Position numbers and translations under genes: made by a program. Shown piece after piece: positions 46,608-60,878 of a stretch of DNA of 64,000 nt. The stretch comes from Austropuccinia psidii (taxonomy: Eukaryota > Basidiomycota > Pucciniomycetes > Pucciniales > Sphaerophragmiaceae): NCBI GenBank assembly GCA_023105745.1, contig JALGQZ010000015.1, positions 17,086,499-17,150,498 of the forward strand, in the 5' to 3' direction. Position 1 is the stretch's first letter; the number at the start of each line of letters is the position of its first letter. The notes beneath the pieces were generated by a model that did no database searches, had not been told where the DNA came from, and saw only the letters and a list, made by a program, of their open reading frames with translations.

Positions 46608-48444
46608 TGTGAGCCTTAGAGGTAATTTCATATACCCAAAAGACCACAAATACAAAAATAACATATTAATATAAATAAAATAAATTTATTTATACTATTA
46701 AAATAAAAATATAAATATAAATATAAAATTATATTAAAAATAAAAAGTTAATTACAATTTAAAAATAAAAATACATTAAATTTTGTAAGTATAAAATTAC
46801 ATTTATACTTGAAAAAATTAAGTAAAAATGAAATTTTAACAAAATTGTGAAAAAATAAAGAAATTTGGAAAAAAGTTAAATAAAAATTATTATAACTTTT
46901 TATCCAATAAATAAACACATAAGAATTATTTCACCATTGGATTCCTCATAAAAAGTCAGGTGGGGTCACCTCTGAGTGAAATTCTTGTAACTCAACTCTA
47001 AATAAGCTTAAGTTAAGTTTTTAGTATTTTCAATACAAAAGTTGAAAATCCTCAAAACTTTAATTTAATTCACACCACATGTGGTGTTAACCATCAAATT
47101 TTGTGTTAAAATTGAGGTGTTTTGTTTAGTTTAGAAGTTATGAGGAATTGAAGTATTTTCAATTGAATTCAATTGAAATGTCAAAATGTGCGCGTGTATT
47201 ACATAAGTGAACTTTGATTTACATATGAGGTGTCAATTATTACTGTATTGTACTGTAAAATTGAATTGAATGACATATGTAAATTATAAGTATAATACAT
47301 GATGAGGAATTAAAGGAAAAATAAATTGTAAAGATTAAAATTGGGGAGGGAAAGAAACTCCAGCTCTAAGGGGGAGCTAGACCCCCAAAATCCTTTCTGA
47401 CAGGCGTGGGATGTCAAAATTCATGCAAAAGTTCATCACTTTTGGCCTGGAATTGAGTTACAGGGTCTGTGAACTCAATTGATGATGAGGTTTTGATACC
47501 AACTGGGGTAGTTTTAGCTGTTGCCAAGAGGGTAAAACTACCCTTAAGATAAAACAATCATAGTAAAAACAGTTTTAACTGGTTTCTACGCCTCTGACAC
47601 ACATTCTGACGTGGCTTGAAGGCTCTAAGCCTGGTATTGCTATGGTAATGGCTGATTTAAGGGTCTAAAATGGCTAAAAATGGCTGAAGATGGCTTAAAC
47701 CAGCCCTTTTTGGTCTGAACCAGGGTTCAATGATGCCCTAATTCGCTTTTCTGTTTTCATACTGTTTTTCACGACTGACAAGAGTAAATTTTACTTTTGG
47801 AGTAAGAGAATTGGTGGCTATAAAAGAATGTCTTCTTCGCCCCACTTTTCTCTTCATGTTAGAATCTTTTCCTTTTATTAATTAGTTTAAACACTGTTAA
47901 ACCAATCAATAAAAGATTCCAACCACCATTTTTAAATCAATTGAATGCTTTTAACCACCTGAAAAAATAATTATAATCATTGTTTGTAACTCTTATAATC
48001 ATTTTTATGGCTGAACCACCCCAAAAGTGAATTAAAGCATCTTTCATCACTGTAAACTTTGTCACTTTGTTTCCAAATTCACTCTGGTCACTTTTGGGCG
48101 TGTTTTCTCTTTAAAATTCTTTTTGAAGACCTTGTTCTTTAATTAATTGCTTGCAGCTCTTTGCTCACTTAATTCCAATTGAAATTGCTCTTGAAGAAAT
48201 TTCTTTTGTAGCCTTAAAATATCTCTTGTAGAGTATTTTTTGGATAAATTTTTATTGTTGGTAAAACAATAAATTTTTATAATATTATTGTTTTATACTA
48301 ATAAAGTTATAAACAATAAAATTGGCGTGTTTTCTCTTAAAAATAATATTTCTTACTATTTTTAATTGATTTTTACCTTATACAAATTTTGAGGACAGGA
48401 CAAGTACTTGATTTTTAATCAAAGTTTCATATCCACACCTTACA
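46608..48444 (+). repeat. 5' LTR of family 1 copy B (1837 bp)
   Basis: TGTGAGCC...CACACCTTACA, matching 7550-9378 along its length with scattered substitutions and short indels. Confidence 0.96.
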
Positions 48445-48464
48445 TTTGGGGGCCCAGCCATGAT
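48445..48464 (+). other. Primer-binding site region, family 1 copy B
   Basis: TTTGGGGGCCCAGCCATGAT follows the LTR, one base different from copy A. Confidence 0.7.
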
Positions 48465-48866
48465 ATTTTACCTGTGACATATTTTTTTTACTCTTTTTAA
48501 ATGTTTTTCTTATATTGGAAAATTTAAAAAACATATAAAAAATACTTATAATCCAAAAAATCCATAAAAGCAATTTTTTTTTCACATTATAAGTGAGGCT
48601 TATATTTTTATTTCCTTTTTGAGATATCCTTTTTTTACTTAATCAATATGTTTTTTCATTGATTTTAGTGTCTGACAACGTGGTAAGACAAGAAAACATT
48701 GAAACAGCCTCAACAGTCACCAGCATTATTCCTGCCAGTACTATTAATTCAGACCATAATAGTACTGTTATTGTGACTCATAATAACTAACCTGAACCAA
48801 TATCTTCTGAATTGATTAACTTGGACATAAGTAATACTCTTCAGAAAGCAAAAGATTTGGCCAATA

Positions 48867-48930
48867 GTAAGCTTTTTGACGTAAAATTACTATTTTAAGC
48901 CTTTTCAACCATAATTATGCCTTCAACCAG
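48867..48930 (+). other. Candidate intron with Gag start codon, family 1 copy B
   Basis: 64 bases, GTAAGC...CAACCAG, same length and place as in copy A. The Gag ATG is at 48917. Confidence 0.65.
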
Positions 48931-49393
48931 GTCAGGAGCCAGCTATAACCCCTCAAGCAGCTCCCAGAAAGGTAATAGACGTGATTATGGCAGAGGCCAA
49001 TCATGTACAGAAGGAAAAGGGTCAGTTGATGACTTCCAAAAAACTAAATTGGGTCATTCTGAAGCTGATAATACCATTTTACCTTCAAAAAGAGCTGACA
49101 CCGCCACAACAAGCCTCTGTGGACGTATACAAAGCCAGCCACAGTGCATACAACAATGCACTTCAATTCAAAGAGTACAAGATCCTTGCAGACCTGTGGA
49201 AGAATTGCATGAATTCTTACCTGACAGTAAGGAAATTCCTGGGCCATCCCAACACTTGCAAATTGCTCAATGGATGGCATCCATTGATGGAGAAGAAAAA
49301 CATGATGCTGTTGACACTAGAATGGAGGAAAAACAACACTCCACCACCCAAACCAGTGCCAAAAACAGCCCCAGTGGCCATCACCAGCAATTC

Positions 49394-51418
49394 TGGAAGG
49401 TTTGACTATGAAACAATAAGTAAAAATTACTAATATTTTACTTATTGTACTATGAATGTCCTTATAAATGAAATAAATAAGATAAAAATAATTACAATAA
49501 TAAAGAATTATTATAATTATGGCGTAAAAATAATTATATTATTAATAAAATATAATAATATAATTTATATTATAAAATATAATATAATAAAATAAATATA
49601 TTAATATAAAATAGTTAATATATTCAAAAAAACTTTATTATTGTTACAAACAAATAATAAAGGCGTAAAAAATTGTTTTTTATTGATAAAAAACAATTAA
49701 TAACAATAATATTACCAATATTAAAGTTATAAATTAATATAAATACTATTTATATTAATTAAAGAATTATTAAAATAATAATAAAGAGAAAATTATTATA
49801 ATAAGAGAAATAAACTACTTTTAATACTTAATATAATAATTTTGAAGTATTTTACGCCAAAAAATATAAATACAACCTTTTCAAATTGTATTTACAATAA
49901 AAATAAAGAAAAATTACTAATATTCTTGATTTTTATGTGGAAATGAGTTTTTAGAGAGATTTTTAACAAAAACAATTAAATAAATGATTTAATCACGTCA
50001 AAATAGATGATTATAACAAAAGTGGTCTTTGGTCTTTAATACCATAATAGATTTATATATAAAGAATAAGGAAATTACCTTTGATTTAATTGATTTAGTG
50101 TTTTTGATGCGTCTGAGGGGAAAACAGAGTAAAAAGAGCTCTATTTATAGTAAATACCTCCCTCCTAGAGTCCAACAGGCTTCTAGTAGACGTGTACTGA
50201 TCATATCCACTGGAATTGATCAATATTTTAAGGTTTGAGGATGATTACATCATGATCAAACCATATTACATCATTATTACACCATTTTTAGAGTTATCAC
50301 TATAACTCTCAGTTTGATGACATCAGAGGCTTGGCAGAACCCCAAATTTCGTGGGTTTTTTTAGCTTTAATCATAAACTAATAGTATTCACCAATTTCAT
50401 CACTCATATTACTGTTAAACTTAATTTAAGGTTACAGTAGGTGATCATAACTGCTCAATTTAAGCTCAAACTTTGATCTTTAATAACTTTTAAGTTTTAA
50501 ACGCTAAAGAAATTCAGAGAGTGAATTCTGATAGCCTGACATAACCTTATTATGCTGCCAAGAGCCTTTTGTTACATCATCAAAACTCTAATTTTGATGA
50601 TTTTTCTTGTAACTCATCTTTTCTGTTGAAATTCAATATTTTAAACTTCAAACCATGGTTTCAAGGGGTTTTACCCTGAATTTAATAATAAGATTTAAAT
50701 CATTTTTCACGAATGAACTAGTAGAATCCAACTGTGTACTTTTTTTTAAGCTTAGACCACTTTCACAACAAAGTGGTCAACAGCTCTGTTGATTTTTATC
50801 AATATTTCATCATGGGTTTTAACCTTGATTATAATTTGTAAAATAAAGTTTATATCTGTGTTCTTACAGTAATTACGTGGTAATTTTATTTTTGGTTCAT
50901 CACTCTATCTTGTATAGTTTAAGAGATATTGGCTATGATCCTTGAATATATGCATTGACCAAAAAAGTGCATATATTCAGGTTAATTCCTTAAGTATTAG
51001 CTTTGTAAATTAGCTGATTAATTGTTTTATGTGTGAACTTTCATGGGGAATCCAATTTTACAATTTTTTTCACATGTTGTTTCACTGGTTCTTGAAATAA
51101 ATAAGGATTTATGGTTTTTATAAGGTATTATTCCTTATAACTCATTGAATATTGACTTTACAGATATGCCACAAAAATGGTATATGTGTATTTTACCATG
51201 CGGAATCCAATGGTATAATTTATTTCACATGTTCATTCAATGGTTTTTAAGTTCAACCAATTTTTGTACCAATTTATGGTATTTTTGTATTTTTAAAGGG
51301 ATTATTTTTAATGTATAATTATTCTAAGTAATTTTAGTATAATTATCTTAAAGGTATAATTATTCTGAGTCTTTCTTGTGACCTTATTGGGTGTGTGGTC
51401 ATATCTCAAAGGCTCAAA
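49394..51418 (-). repeat. Solo LTR related to family B (2025 bp)
   Basis: The plus strand begins TGGAAGGTTTGACTATGAAA and ends CTCAAAGGCTCAAA, matching family B's LTR ends (TGTAAGATGTGACTATGAAA, CTCAAGGCTCACA) with changed terminal bases. AATTC duplications lie at 49389-49393 and 51419-51423. The inside is extremely AT-rich. Confidence 0.88.
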
Positions 51419-53221
51419 AATTCCAACGTGAAAAAACATACACAAGTTCCAAACAAGGGCAAAGGGAAGGCACCAGCTCCAAAACCTTACAGCCAGGGCT
51501 ACAGAATCCCAAAGATTCAACAGGATACCATGGAAAATTTATTTCAGATGGCCAGAACCATGATGGAATTACAGAAGAAAGAGGAAGCCAGATTAAGATT
51601 CCAGAAATGATTTCTGATATATATACTTGATTCCATCCCAGAGTTGTATGATGCTATAAATGATGTGAAAAAACATCTTTCTAATAAAAATTAAACCATT
51701 TGTAACAACATTAAAACAAAAAACCTGAGTCTTTGCCAAATTAATGAAACACTTATGTGTTTTGAAAAAATTTTAAGAACAATTAAAATTTCCAATAATG
51801 ATAATTCTTTTGGCAATAAAATAAATGAACAATCTGCCATTATTAAAGAATTAACAGATAAATATTCTAAATTCAATATTGATGACATAATTGAAACAAG
51901 AATTAAAGAAGCCATAAATATTATCAAAGAAGATAATCAGAAAGGCCTTGATGATGTTGAAAATTCATTTACTGAAGTTAACACATATACCATTGCCTTG
52001 AAAAAGTATTTGGATGCTTCACAAGAAGAAGTATCAAAATTATCAATGAAATTGAATCAAGTCACTGCTGATAACACAAGACAGACAGAGTTATGGCAAT
52101 AACTAACACATAAGGAAGACATGTATAAAATTGAAGTAATAAATTTAATACAAAGCTTCCAACATGAATACAGAAATTCCCAAAGGTGTAGCAACAGTAA
52201 AATAAATGACATTGAACAAATACTCAACACCTTACCAAGAATGTCTACACCTCTAAATCAAAATGAGGGCACAAGAATTCCAAATCCACAAGTATTGGAT
52301 CCTGATAATTCACAATTAAAAAATGAATTATCCACTTCTTTTCATAACTTGGAACCATCAATGGGCCAAGCACTCTTGAAAGAAGTTCCAAAACTTAAAG
52401 AATGGCCTCACTTCAGTGTTGAAGGAGAGTATGACCATATGGAATTCATTAGAGTTTTTGACATGATCAAAGAGGATTTTAAATTACCAGACAGATTGGT
52501 AACAGCCAGGTTTAACACCTTGTTTACCAGATCAGCTCACAGATGGTACATCAAAATAAGACAAGCACATGGACACCAGAGTTGGACTTGGTGAAAAACC
52601 CAAATCATCCAGAAATGGGCAAATGATGCTTGGAGGTTTAAAGTTGAAACAGCCTTTGAATCTTCAAAATTTAATGCTGATAAAGACAAAGCTTTACCAT
52701 GGTTTTGCCAACAAAAAGACAGATTAACAGCATTATATCCTGACATGTCAGAATTTATGATCCATAGAAAAATTCTGAGACAATGTGGAGGTGACGTAGA
52801 GCATGCTGTCAAAAGCAGGACTACTGAACAATCTTCAGCAGAAGATATTATCAATATATTAGAAGAAGTAACCACCAGAACCAAAATTGGTTCTAGTAGG
52901 GTGAATCTCAAAACAAGGTTTAATACACCTTGGAAAGATTCTGTGGACAAAAACCCCAAAGAAAATTCTAGTAATATGAAGTATGAATCTACAGATACAG
53001 TCAGAAAGTGCCATATTTGCCAAAGCACCACCCATTTATCCAATACATGTCCAAAAAGGGGGAAGATCAATGAAATTGACATTGAAAAGGAACCAGATGT
53101 TGAAAAAGAAGACATAATTGAAGACAATTCAGATGATAATCATCCATATTCTCTGAATCTCCAAAAGATATAGAAAATATCAATGCCACTTTTGTCATCA
53201 TGGAATCTTATACCCACTTGC

Positions 53222-54650
53222 TTTCAGGATGAAGCTATGAAAGAGTGGTAATGTAGGCTATTTACAACTCAAACTATGTTTGTGACACGGTAAAAAATGC
53301 TTTGAGAAGGTTTTGAGATGATTAAGAGTAAATTTAAGGGCTTTACTATAGTGGTTATAGTGGTGGTGAGCGCTGTTGAAAGCCCTGGGTGCAGCTTTAT
53401 CTGTTGGGTTACAATAATAAAAGACTACAATACATAAACTTATAATTATACCTGATTATTAACCAAGAGTAAAACTGTTTTTGACAGTTTACTACGTAGG
53501 TTATTCAAGAGCAGGATGAGGAGATGATTTGGCTGTGAAAAGCCCTCCTTTTATCCTGAAATTGGGGTGGAAAGGCTGTTAGACCTTTCCACGTAGAGGA
53601 AGTGAAGATTTTTCACTCTCCAGGACAGGCTTGTGGCTTGCAAACAACCTGTATACTCCTTATTGGGCTCAGATGTGGTTTTGAAACCACATCTGGGCGG
53701 TTTTCACCAATACAGGGTGAAAATTTTCATCTGGGGACCTCACAGCCTGATTCTGACGTGTATGACGCGTAGAAGGCTGTACAGAAACTGTATGGGACCC
53801 CAGTATTGACTGACATATGAGGTATTGAAGTAAAAACATGCTTCTTCGTCTATTTGACACCTCATATTCATGATTATGGGATATTATCCCATGGTAAAGC
53901 TGTATATTACAGCAGGTGGGATTTTGACCTTAAACCAGCCATAACTCTGTCGGTTTTTGAGATATCATGCTCAAAGTTGGTTCTTTGTATAGCCCTGTAT
54001 GGGCTCTACACAATGGTACCCAATTTGGTATGGTTATCATTAAATATGGCAAAGGTATCCCATGTACAAAGTTTCTTGTACATAGGCATGGTTTGGGCAA
54101 AAAGCTGTATTGAGCGTATTTGCCTCATAACTTCTGTTATAGTTGAGATATGAAGAAGTGGATGGCACCATCTGATAGCCCTGATTGTGCTCTTTCCAAA
54201 GATACCCCACTTCAGGTATCCCACACGAAAACTGTAGAAGTTAGATGAGAGGTGAATGTTTTGTTTACCCTTATTTGGCCTGAAATTGACCATAACTCCA
54301 GTAATATTGGTGCTAGCTCAGTTTGGCTGGTACCATTGGATAGCCCTGGCTTAGAGATTCATTTTGAATACCCATTTGATGGGGTTAAGGCTCTCCTTCT
54401 AGATTTTAGATGAGAGGTGAAAATTAAGGTTTATGCTCAGCAATATCTTTGAGCAGGAATAACTTTGTTATTTCTTGTCCTATGGTGATGGGACTTATAT
54501 TTTCAGAAAGAGGTGAGTTTCCTCTATCTTTTGATACCTTTTGAGCTAATTTGGCTCAGTTCCTTGTTTTGGTGGTATCTTGGCTATACCATTGGTTTAT
54601 GGTATTTTGGCTGTCATGCTTGTGCTCTGGTTTTGAGTCATAGGCTGACA
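53222..54650 (-). repeat. 3' LTR of family 2 copy 2
   Basis: The plus strand runs TTTCAGGATGAAGCTATG...ATAGGCTGACA. The first TG is changed to TT. The sense polypurine tract lies at 54652-54667. Confidence 0.95.
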
Positions 54651-54674
54651 TACCCTCCCTCTAAAAAAGGCTCA

Positions 54675-57600
54675 TCATTGATGAGACTGTTCAGTCCTCC
54701 TAGAGGCTCTGAATCTCCTTAAATGAAGGTTTCCATCTGGTATGGCATCCTCTGCCAACCATTTGTCTTTGTCAGCTGTCTGGTTCTTGAATCTGACTAG
54801 ATATTGTCTCTGATCCTTCCCATTAAGTCTGATTTTTCTGGCCCTGATGATTTTACTCACAGGTCCAGGAGAGTCTTCTACTTCCACTATTTCTGGTGGA
54901 GTGATGTTTTTCTTCCTGGAGGGGAATTTATCCTCCTCTGTTTGGAAGTATGGTTTGACCAGGCTCACTGGAAAGACTGGGTGTTTCCTGGAAAATTCCT
55001 CAGTGAGCTTGACTTCTACTGCATTCTTCCATATCAACTTAATGATAGTAAAGGGCCCTACAAATGAGTCTCTCATTTTCTTAGGTCCTTTGAGATTGTT
55101 AAAGTTCAGTGTAGACACTAACACCTGGTCCCCTTCCTTGAAGTCAGGTTCCATATGTGATTTGTCCCACCTCTGCTTGTTATACTCTTTGGCCTCAGCT
55201 ATGCATTTGGATGCAGTATCACAGGCTTTCTTCCACATATCATGGAAGTCTTTGGCTGTGGGGTGGATGGTCAGAAGATTTTTCTTCAAGTGATCCACAG
55301 GTAACAGGGGATTCCACCCTTTCTCTACCAGTGCAGGTGTTTTTCCTGTGGTAGAGTGCTGGCTTGTATTATAAGCCAGTTGGACTGCTGGTAAGAGGGT
55401 GACCCAATCATGGGTGTATCCCTCATGGTCCTTGTATTCCATGCCATAGGCACAGAACCTCCTGAGGGTGTCCTCCATTGTTTGGATCATCCTCTCAGCT
55501 AGGCCATCTGTTTGTGGATGGTAAGCTGTGGAAAAAGCAAGCTTGGTGCCAAGCATGTCATATAAATTGGTCCAAAATTCAGATGTGAATTTTGGGTCCC
55601 TGTCACTAATTATGATCTTAGGGACTCCACAGGTGGATATGATGTTATTCCAAAATAACAGAGCAGTGTCCATGGCTGTGTCCTCTTTATGGCATGGTAG
55701 ACATCTCATGCTCTTGCTGAACCTATCAACTATGATTAAGCAGGCATTGTAGTTTTCTTTGCCTTCTGGGACAAGTCCTGTGACCCAGGCCATGTTGAAG
55801 GTTTCCCATGGGTGTTTGGGTTCTTTTATGTGTTGAAGCAACCAATATTTCTTCCCATGTTTTCTATTTGCCTTTTGGCATCTTTCACAAGTGTTGATGT
55901 ATTCATTCAACTCTTGCTCCCACTTGGGACACCAAGCTGTGCTTGCTACCCTCTTTTTAGTCCTGTCCTCACTCATGTGTCCCATATAGGGGCAGTCATG
56001 GCATTCCTGCAGGATTAAAGAGATGTGGTCTCTGTCTATCACTGTGAGTGCAGTGGTGTGCTTTTCTCTGTGATAAATCAGGCCATCTATAAGGAAGAAT
56101 TTATTGTCCTTATAGGCCCTCAACCAGGGTTCCTCCAACTGGGTTTCCAGTTCTGGGCTCCTGTATTTTTGTTGAAGGAGTTGGAGTAGTATGCTACACT
56201 GTTTGTATTTAGCATAAGATTTCAGTACTGCATTGAAAAATTCATTGTGCAGTTCTGAGGAGCTTATTCCCAGTATGGGGGTTTCTGTCCCTTCTGAATC
56301 AGTGTTTCCACTGTCAAGGGTAGCACTCCCTGGTGCCCATTCAGAGAATCTGAAGTTCTTCTTTCTATTTATTTGCATAAAATGGATAGGAATTTTTGCA
56401 GCAACTTCAGGTTCATAAGCTGGATTGCTTTTGACATTGTCCAGTGGCCATCTGCTAAGGCCATCTGCATTGGTATGGCTTTTACCTTCCTTGTATATGA
56501 TGGTCATGTTCCCGCTATACTCCTGGATGGCTATTTGCCATCTCAGCATGTGTCTATTAGTAGTCTTCATGTTGAGTAAAGACTTCAAGCCTGTGCAGTC
56601 TGTATAGACTTCAAAGACTGCACCCTCCAAATAATAATGGAGTTTTTCTAGAGCCCAGACTAGACATAGACATTCTGTCTGGGTGGCCCCATACCTGGCT
56701 TCTGAATCTTTCAGCTGCCTGGAGATGTAACATGTTACACCTTCTCTTGGTTCACCATCCACAATTTGTCTTTGGTGAAGGGCTGCTCCCAAGCCTTGGC
56801 TGCATGCTGCATCTATATATAACTTGAATGGTAGTTCAAAGTCAGGCAAGATGAGCACAGGTGCATTTGTGAGTTCATATTTGATCCTCTCATATGCATC
56901 CCTCCTTTCCTTGGTTATTTCAAAAACTACATCCTTTGAGCATAACTTGTATAAACTACTAGTTATGTGGGCAAAGTCTTTGATGTGGTTTCTATAGTAG
57001 CTAGCAAATCCAAGGAAAGATTGCATCTCTTTGATGTTCTTTGGTACTGGCTTTTGCAGTACTGCTGCTACTTTGTTCTGGTCAATTGCCAGACTAAGGC
57101 CTGAGACTTTGTGTCCTAGAGCTAGTAGCTCTTGTTGGCCAAAATTACACTTTTTGAGTGAAATTTTCAGATTGATGGGTGTACATTTACTTAGCACTCT
57201 GTCTATGTATTGTACATGGTCTTCCCATGTCTCTGTGTATATAATGATATCATCAATATATACTACCATCCAGCCTTCCATTATTTCTTCTTGAAATATG
57301 GTGTCCATCATCCTTTGGAAGTGGGATGGTGCATTCTTGATGCCAAATGGCATCCTGGTGTACTCATATATGCCCATATGGCATATTATTCTGAGCAATT
57401 TCATGGAGTTTGGTTTAACTCCATTTTGGTGGAAGCCTTTCATACAATCCATCTTGGGTATGTATTTGGCTTTGGCCAGCTTATCCAAGGCATGAGGTAT
57501 CCTTGGTATAGGGTACCTGTCTGCTTTTGTGTAGTTGTTCAGGGCTCTGAAGTCTCCACACAATCTAGACTTGCCATCATGCCAGGTGATAAGGATAGGA

Positions 57601-60530
57601 GTGGTGATTTCCACTATTTCATTGTGTCCAATCTTTCTGATAACATCCATATCCAGGAGTTCATTGATATGTTTCTCAATTTCTTTCCTGGTTTCCAGGC
57701 TTGCTGGATAAGGAGGTCTCCTCAGCATGGGTGGATAAGGCCTTTCCACATCCAGATATAGTTCTATATAATGGCCTTTGATCTTGCCTAATGGTTCTTC
57801 ACCAATGGAAAATGCTGGTCTGTTCTTTCTCAGCATCTTCAGTAAACTTAGTTTTTGTTTACTGGTGAGGGTAGTGCTAAACTGTCCCTCTCTGAATTCC
57901 TTAAGAAGTTCTTCTAGTGGATCATGAGAAGATATCTGGTATATGTCAAGTGAAAATTTCTTTTCCTTGTTAGTACCAATGGTGATGTGCCTATTTTTAC
58001 TGTTGTAAATGTCTATGCCATACATCCTCTGGTAATCTGTTCCCAGTAAAAACCGTTGGATGTGGGCATCTTCAAGCACTACAAACTCTGGGTTGAGTCT
58101 GATATTACCCTTCCTGTGGGGTATAATTATCTCTTTGATAATTGTCCCAATGGAAGTCATCTTCCCTGATGCACTTTTGAAGTTCTTTGCCTTAGTGGGA
58201 AAGAGCTGTTTTTCCCAGTTTGGGAAGTGGGTATCTAGATAGTTTCTGGCCACTATGGAGCAGTGTGCTCCACTATCAATGATCAGTGGATGCTGAGCAT
58301 TGTCAATACAAACAGTCATTTTTGTGGCTGTTCCATGTATATATGCCATTCCTTTGGTTGGTGTAACCAGGAATGTTTGTGCATCTTGTGTATGTTTGCA
58401 CAAGTTTTTATTAGCAGTGTCCTGTGGCATGTCTGCTTCCAACTGTATACCCTGGATTTCTAGTGGGGTTTCCTCTTGGTATTCCACTGAAAATTCCTCT
58501 CTTGGGTCTTGGTCATCATCAGATGGTTCTCTGATGGCATCACCCATGGAGTCTGATTCAGAATCTTCTGTTGGAGATTCTTCCTCAGGCACTTTCTCTA
58601 TGGCATAGACTTTTTTCTTTGCCTTTGGACAGTTTTTAGCATAGTGGTCTGTTGAACCACAATTGTGGCAAGAATTTTTCTTCTTTGCCACTTCTGCCAC
58701 TCTTTCTCTGGGTTTGTCTTTAAACTCTACCCTGAGTGGTTGTTTCTCTTTGAAACTGCTGCTTCTATATGGGGTGAATTTCCCTATATTAGTCCTCTTC
58801 CTTATGTCTTGTAAGGTGTTGGCTATGTCCTCTAGAGTGCAATTTTGGTTGCATCTGCATTTTACTGCATGCTCTAGTTCTCCTGGCAGTTGTGTCAGCA
58901 GCTTGTGATTCCTCATTTGGATGTTCATCTGATGATCAATGGCTTTAAGTCTTTTAGACTGTCTAAGACACCACTCATATGGATCTTTGTCCACAGAGTA
59001 CTTGTCATTTTCAAATGACATGGTCTTTTGCCATATCCAAGTTCCATTACTGTACTTTTGGATGATTTGACTCTTCCACCATGGCCAGTTTTTTCTGCCA
59101 TGGATTTCTTTCATTTCTGTGTACCATATGCTTGCATGACCTTTAAATGCAGTATTCAATCTAGCAGTGATCCAGTAGTCTGGTATGCTTGGTACATCAA
59201 TGAAGAGTCCATCAATATAATCTATGAGTTCCATATGATCATATTCTCCTGATCCAGAGAATTTGGGCCAGTTTGAGGCCTCAGGAAGCTGTTTCAAGGC
59301 TTCCTTCTCTGAATAAGACATGCCATCTCCATCCTGGTATTGTGATGGAGATCTTGCCTTATTCAACAACATGGCATCTGGTTCGATGTCATCTGGTTGA
59401 TATGGATTGTCCATAGCTTGGCCTTGTGGTTGGGGCTTCATGCTATGATAGGCATTAAACAATTTGTTAATGTCTTGATCCAGACACTCCCTGTCCCTTG
59501 TGCTGTGGTGTTGTTCTTCAAAGACTTGGTTCAGTCTTTTGTTGGATTCTTCAGAGGCTTTGCTCAGTTGAGCATATCCTTCTTGAAGATTCTTAACTAT
59601 TTGTTCCAAGGAGGCTTGAGTTTGTCTCATCCTCTCTTGGATAGCTTTAATTTCTGGAAATTGCTTTGCCGATTGTTCACCATATTGGGACACTTGTAAC
59701 CACAGTGTATCACTGTTGATGTTACTCTCAGATGTGACAATGTTATTTTCAGTCTGAGTGGGGGTAATGTTTCTATTACTAGGACTACTGATTCTAGAGT
59801 GGTTTACAACTACCTCTGGTTCTTGTGTACTTCCTTTACCAAATCTAACAGCTTCTGGATCATGGGGTCTGACTCTTTCCTCCTCTGGTTGAAGGAGGTT
59901 TTGTTCTTGCCCTTGTTTCCTTGTCTTCTCCTGGAAACTTCCTGGAATTGTGAATAATGGTGACTCTTGGCCACTGATCTGCTGGTTTCTGAATGGTGTG
60001 AAGCCACTGGAGAGCTGATTTGGCCTGCTCCTTGTGAACCTGAAGGAATCTGAGTAGGCCCTGTCTGGGTCAACTGTTCTTCTATAGCTAGGATAGTGGC
60101 TTGATTCTCCCTTATCCTCTGTGCCCTTGCCTCCAAGAGTCTGTGCTGCCTGGTAGGATTCCAACCTTTGGTGATTACCATAAGGTCTTTGAAGTCTATC
60201 TCTTTGAGACAGATCTTCTGGCAACTTGATCCCAGTTCTGCCCAGTGAGTTGCTAGGTTAAACCTCTTGTTGTCCATGCTCCATTGAAATAAATCTTTGA
60301 GGAGTTGGTGGATCTGAAGAACTTGATCCATATCCTTCCAGTCCTCTGGTTTGAGGTTTCTGTTGAATTGGAGTGTGAATGGCAAGGTTGATATTATCTC
60401 CCTCATTGTTTTGCCATCCACCACTGTGTCCAGGGTGTCCTCTTTCAGGTCTTCTGGTTCTGGAAAATCCTCCTCTATCCTCTGGCTGGTTCCTTTGGAA
60501 GCCAAGGTCTCTGAGGTATGCAGGGGACAT
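54675..60530 (-). pseudogene. gag-pol polyprotein, family 2 copy 2 (one stop near the N-terminus, integrase Asp lost)
   Basis: The Gag ATG is at 60530. A TAA (60260-60258, CAA in copy 1) breaks the frame early. After that 1849 codons are open: CCHC knuckle around residue 520, protease D-S-G around 650, Y-I-D-D around 988, RNase H around 1136, integrase HHCC around 1410, G-P-F and chromodomain at the end (residues counted from 60224). The first integrase catalytic Asp is Ala here (N-M-A-W, residue 1479, GCC at 55790-55788; copy 1 has GAC). The second Asp (S-D-R-D-P) and the Glu (L-A-E-R) remain. This is the best preserved pol in the window. Confidence 0.95.
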
Positions 60531-60878
60531 ATCAGTGTTTGCAAGCAGTCAAAAACTTTATGTTCTTAGGGTATTTACCTTTGACTGTGCCTTGTACAAA
60601 TTTATTGTCTGCTGACTTGGGCAGTTTGCCTTTGGAAGTTACAACTGGGTTAATGATTGTAATCTTTCCTGTACAAGTGGTTAAGGTTGGTTTACCTTGT
60701 ATTGAAGCAGAGTTTCGTGGTTTTCTACTCCTCTGAGTGGCTATGGGTGTCCACTTCTTTGCTGTAATGAGACCTTCACTGTGCCTCTTTCCCTTGCCTT
60801 TGCGGCCCTCTGGTTCTCAGGGTGTCACTGGTGTGTCGGCCTGTGACTGGGTCTCAAGTGGGATGTAATTTTCTTCCA
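59810..60878 (-). pseudogene. Accessory frame, family 2 copy 2 (stop in first exon)
   Basis: Exon 1 starts at 60878 after a CAG-like acceptor (TTGATTCAG|TG) but has TGA at 60819-60817 where copy 1 has TCA. The intron 60578-60511 and exon 2 (60510-59810) are as in copy 1, and exon 2 is fully open with the G-W-N-P domain unchanged. Confidence 0.7.

Larger units (their letters stand above)
48669..51610 (+). pseudogene. Accessory frame, family 1 copy B (stop plus LTR insertion)
   Basis: Exon 1 starts after TGATTTTAG (48668) with TGTCTGACAACG and carries a TAA where copy A has CAA. Exon 2 starts at 48931 and is open to the solo LTR at 49394, resuming at 51424 and ending at the same ATGA overlap (51607-51610). 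The W-K-N-C-M-N-S-Y, K-F-L-G and G-W-H-P-L motifs are unchanged. Over the shared stretch the accessory frame differs from copy A at about 10 residues and the gag frame at about 12, so this pair does not favour either frame. Confidence 0.75.
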
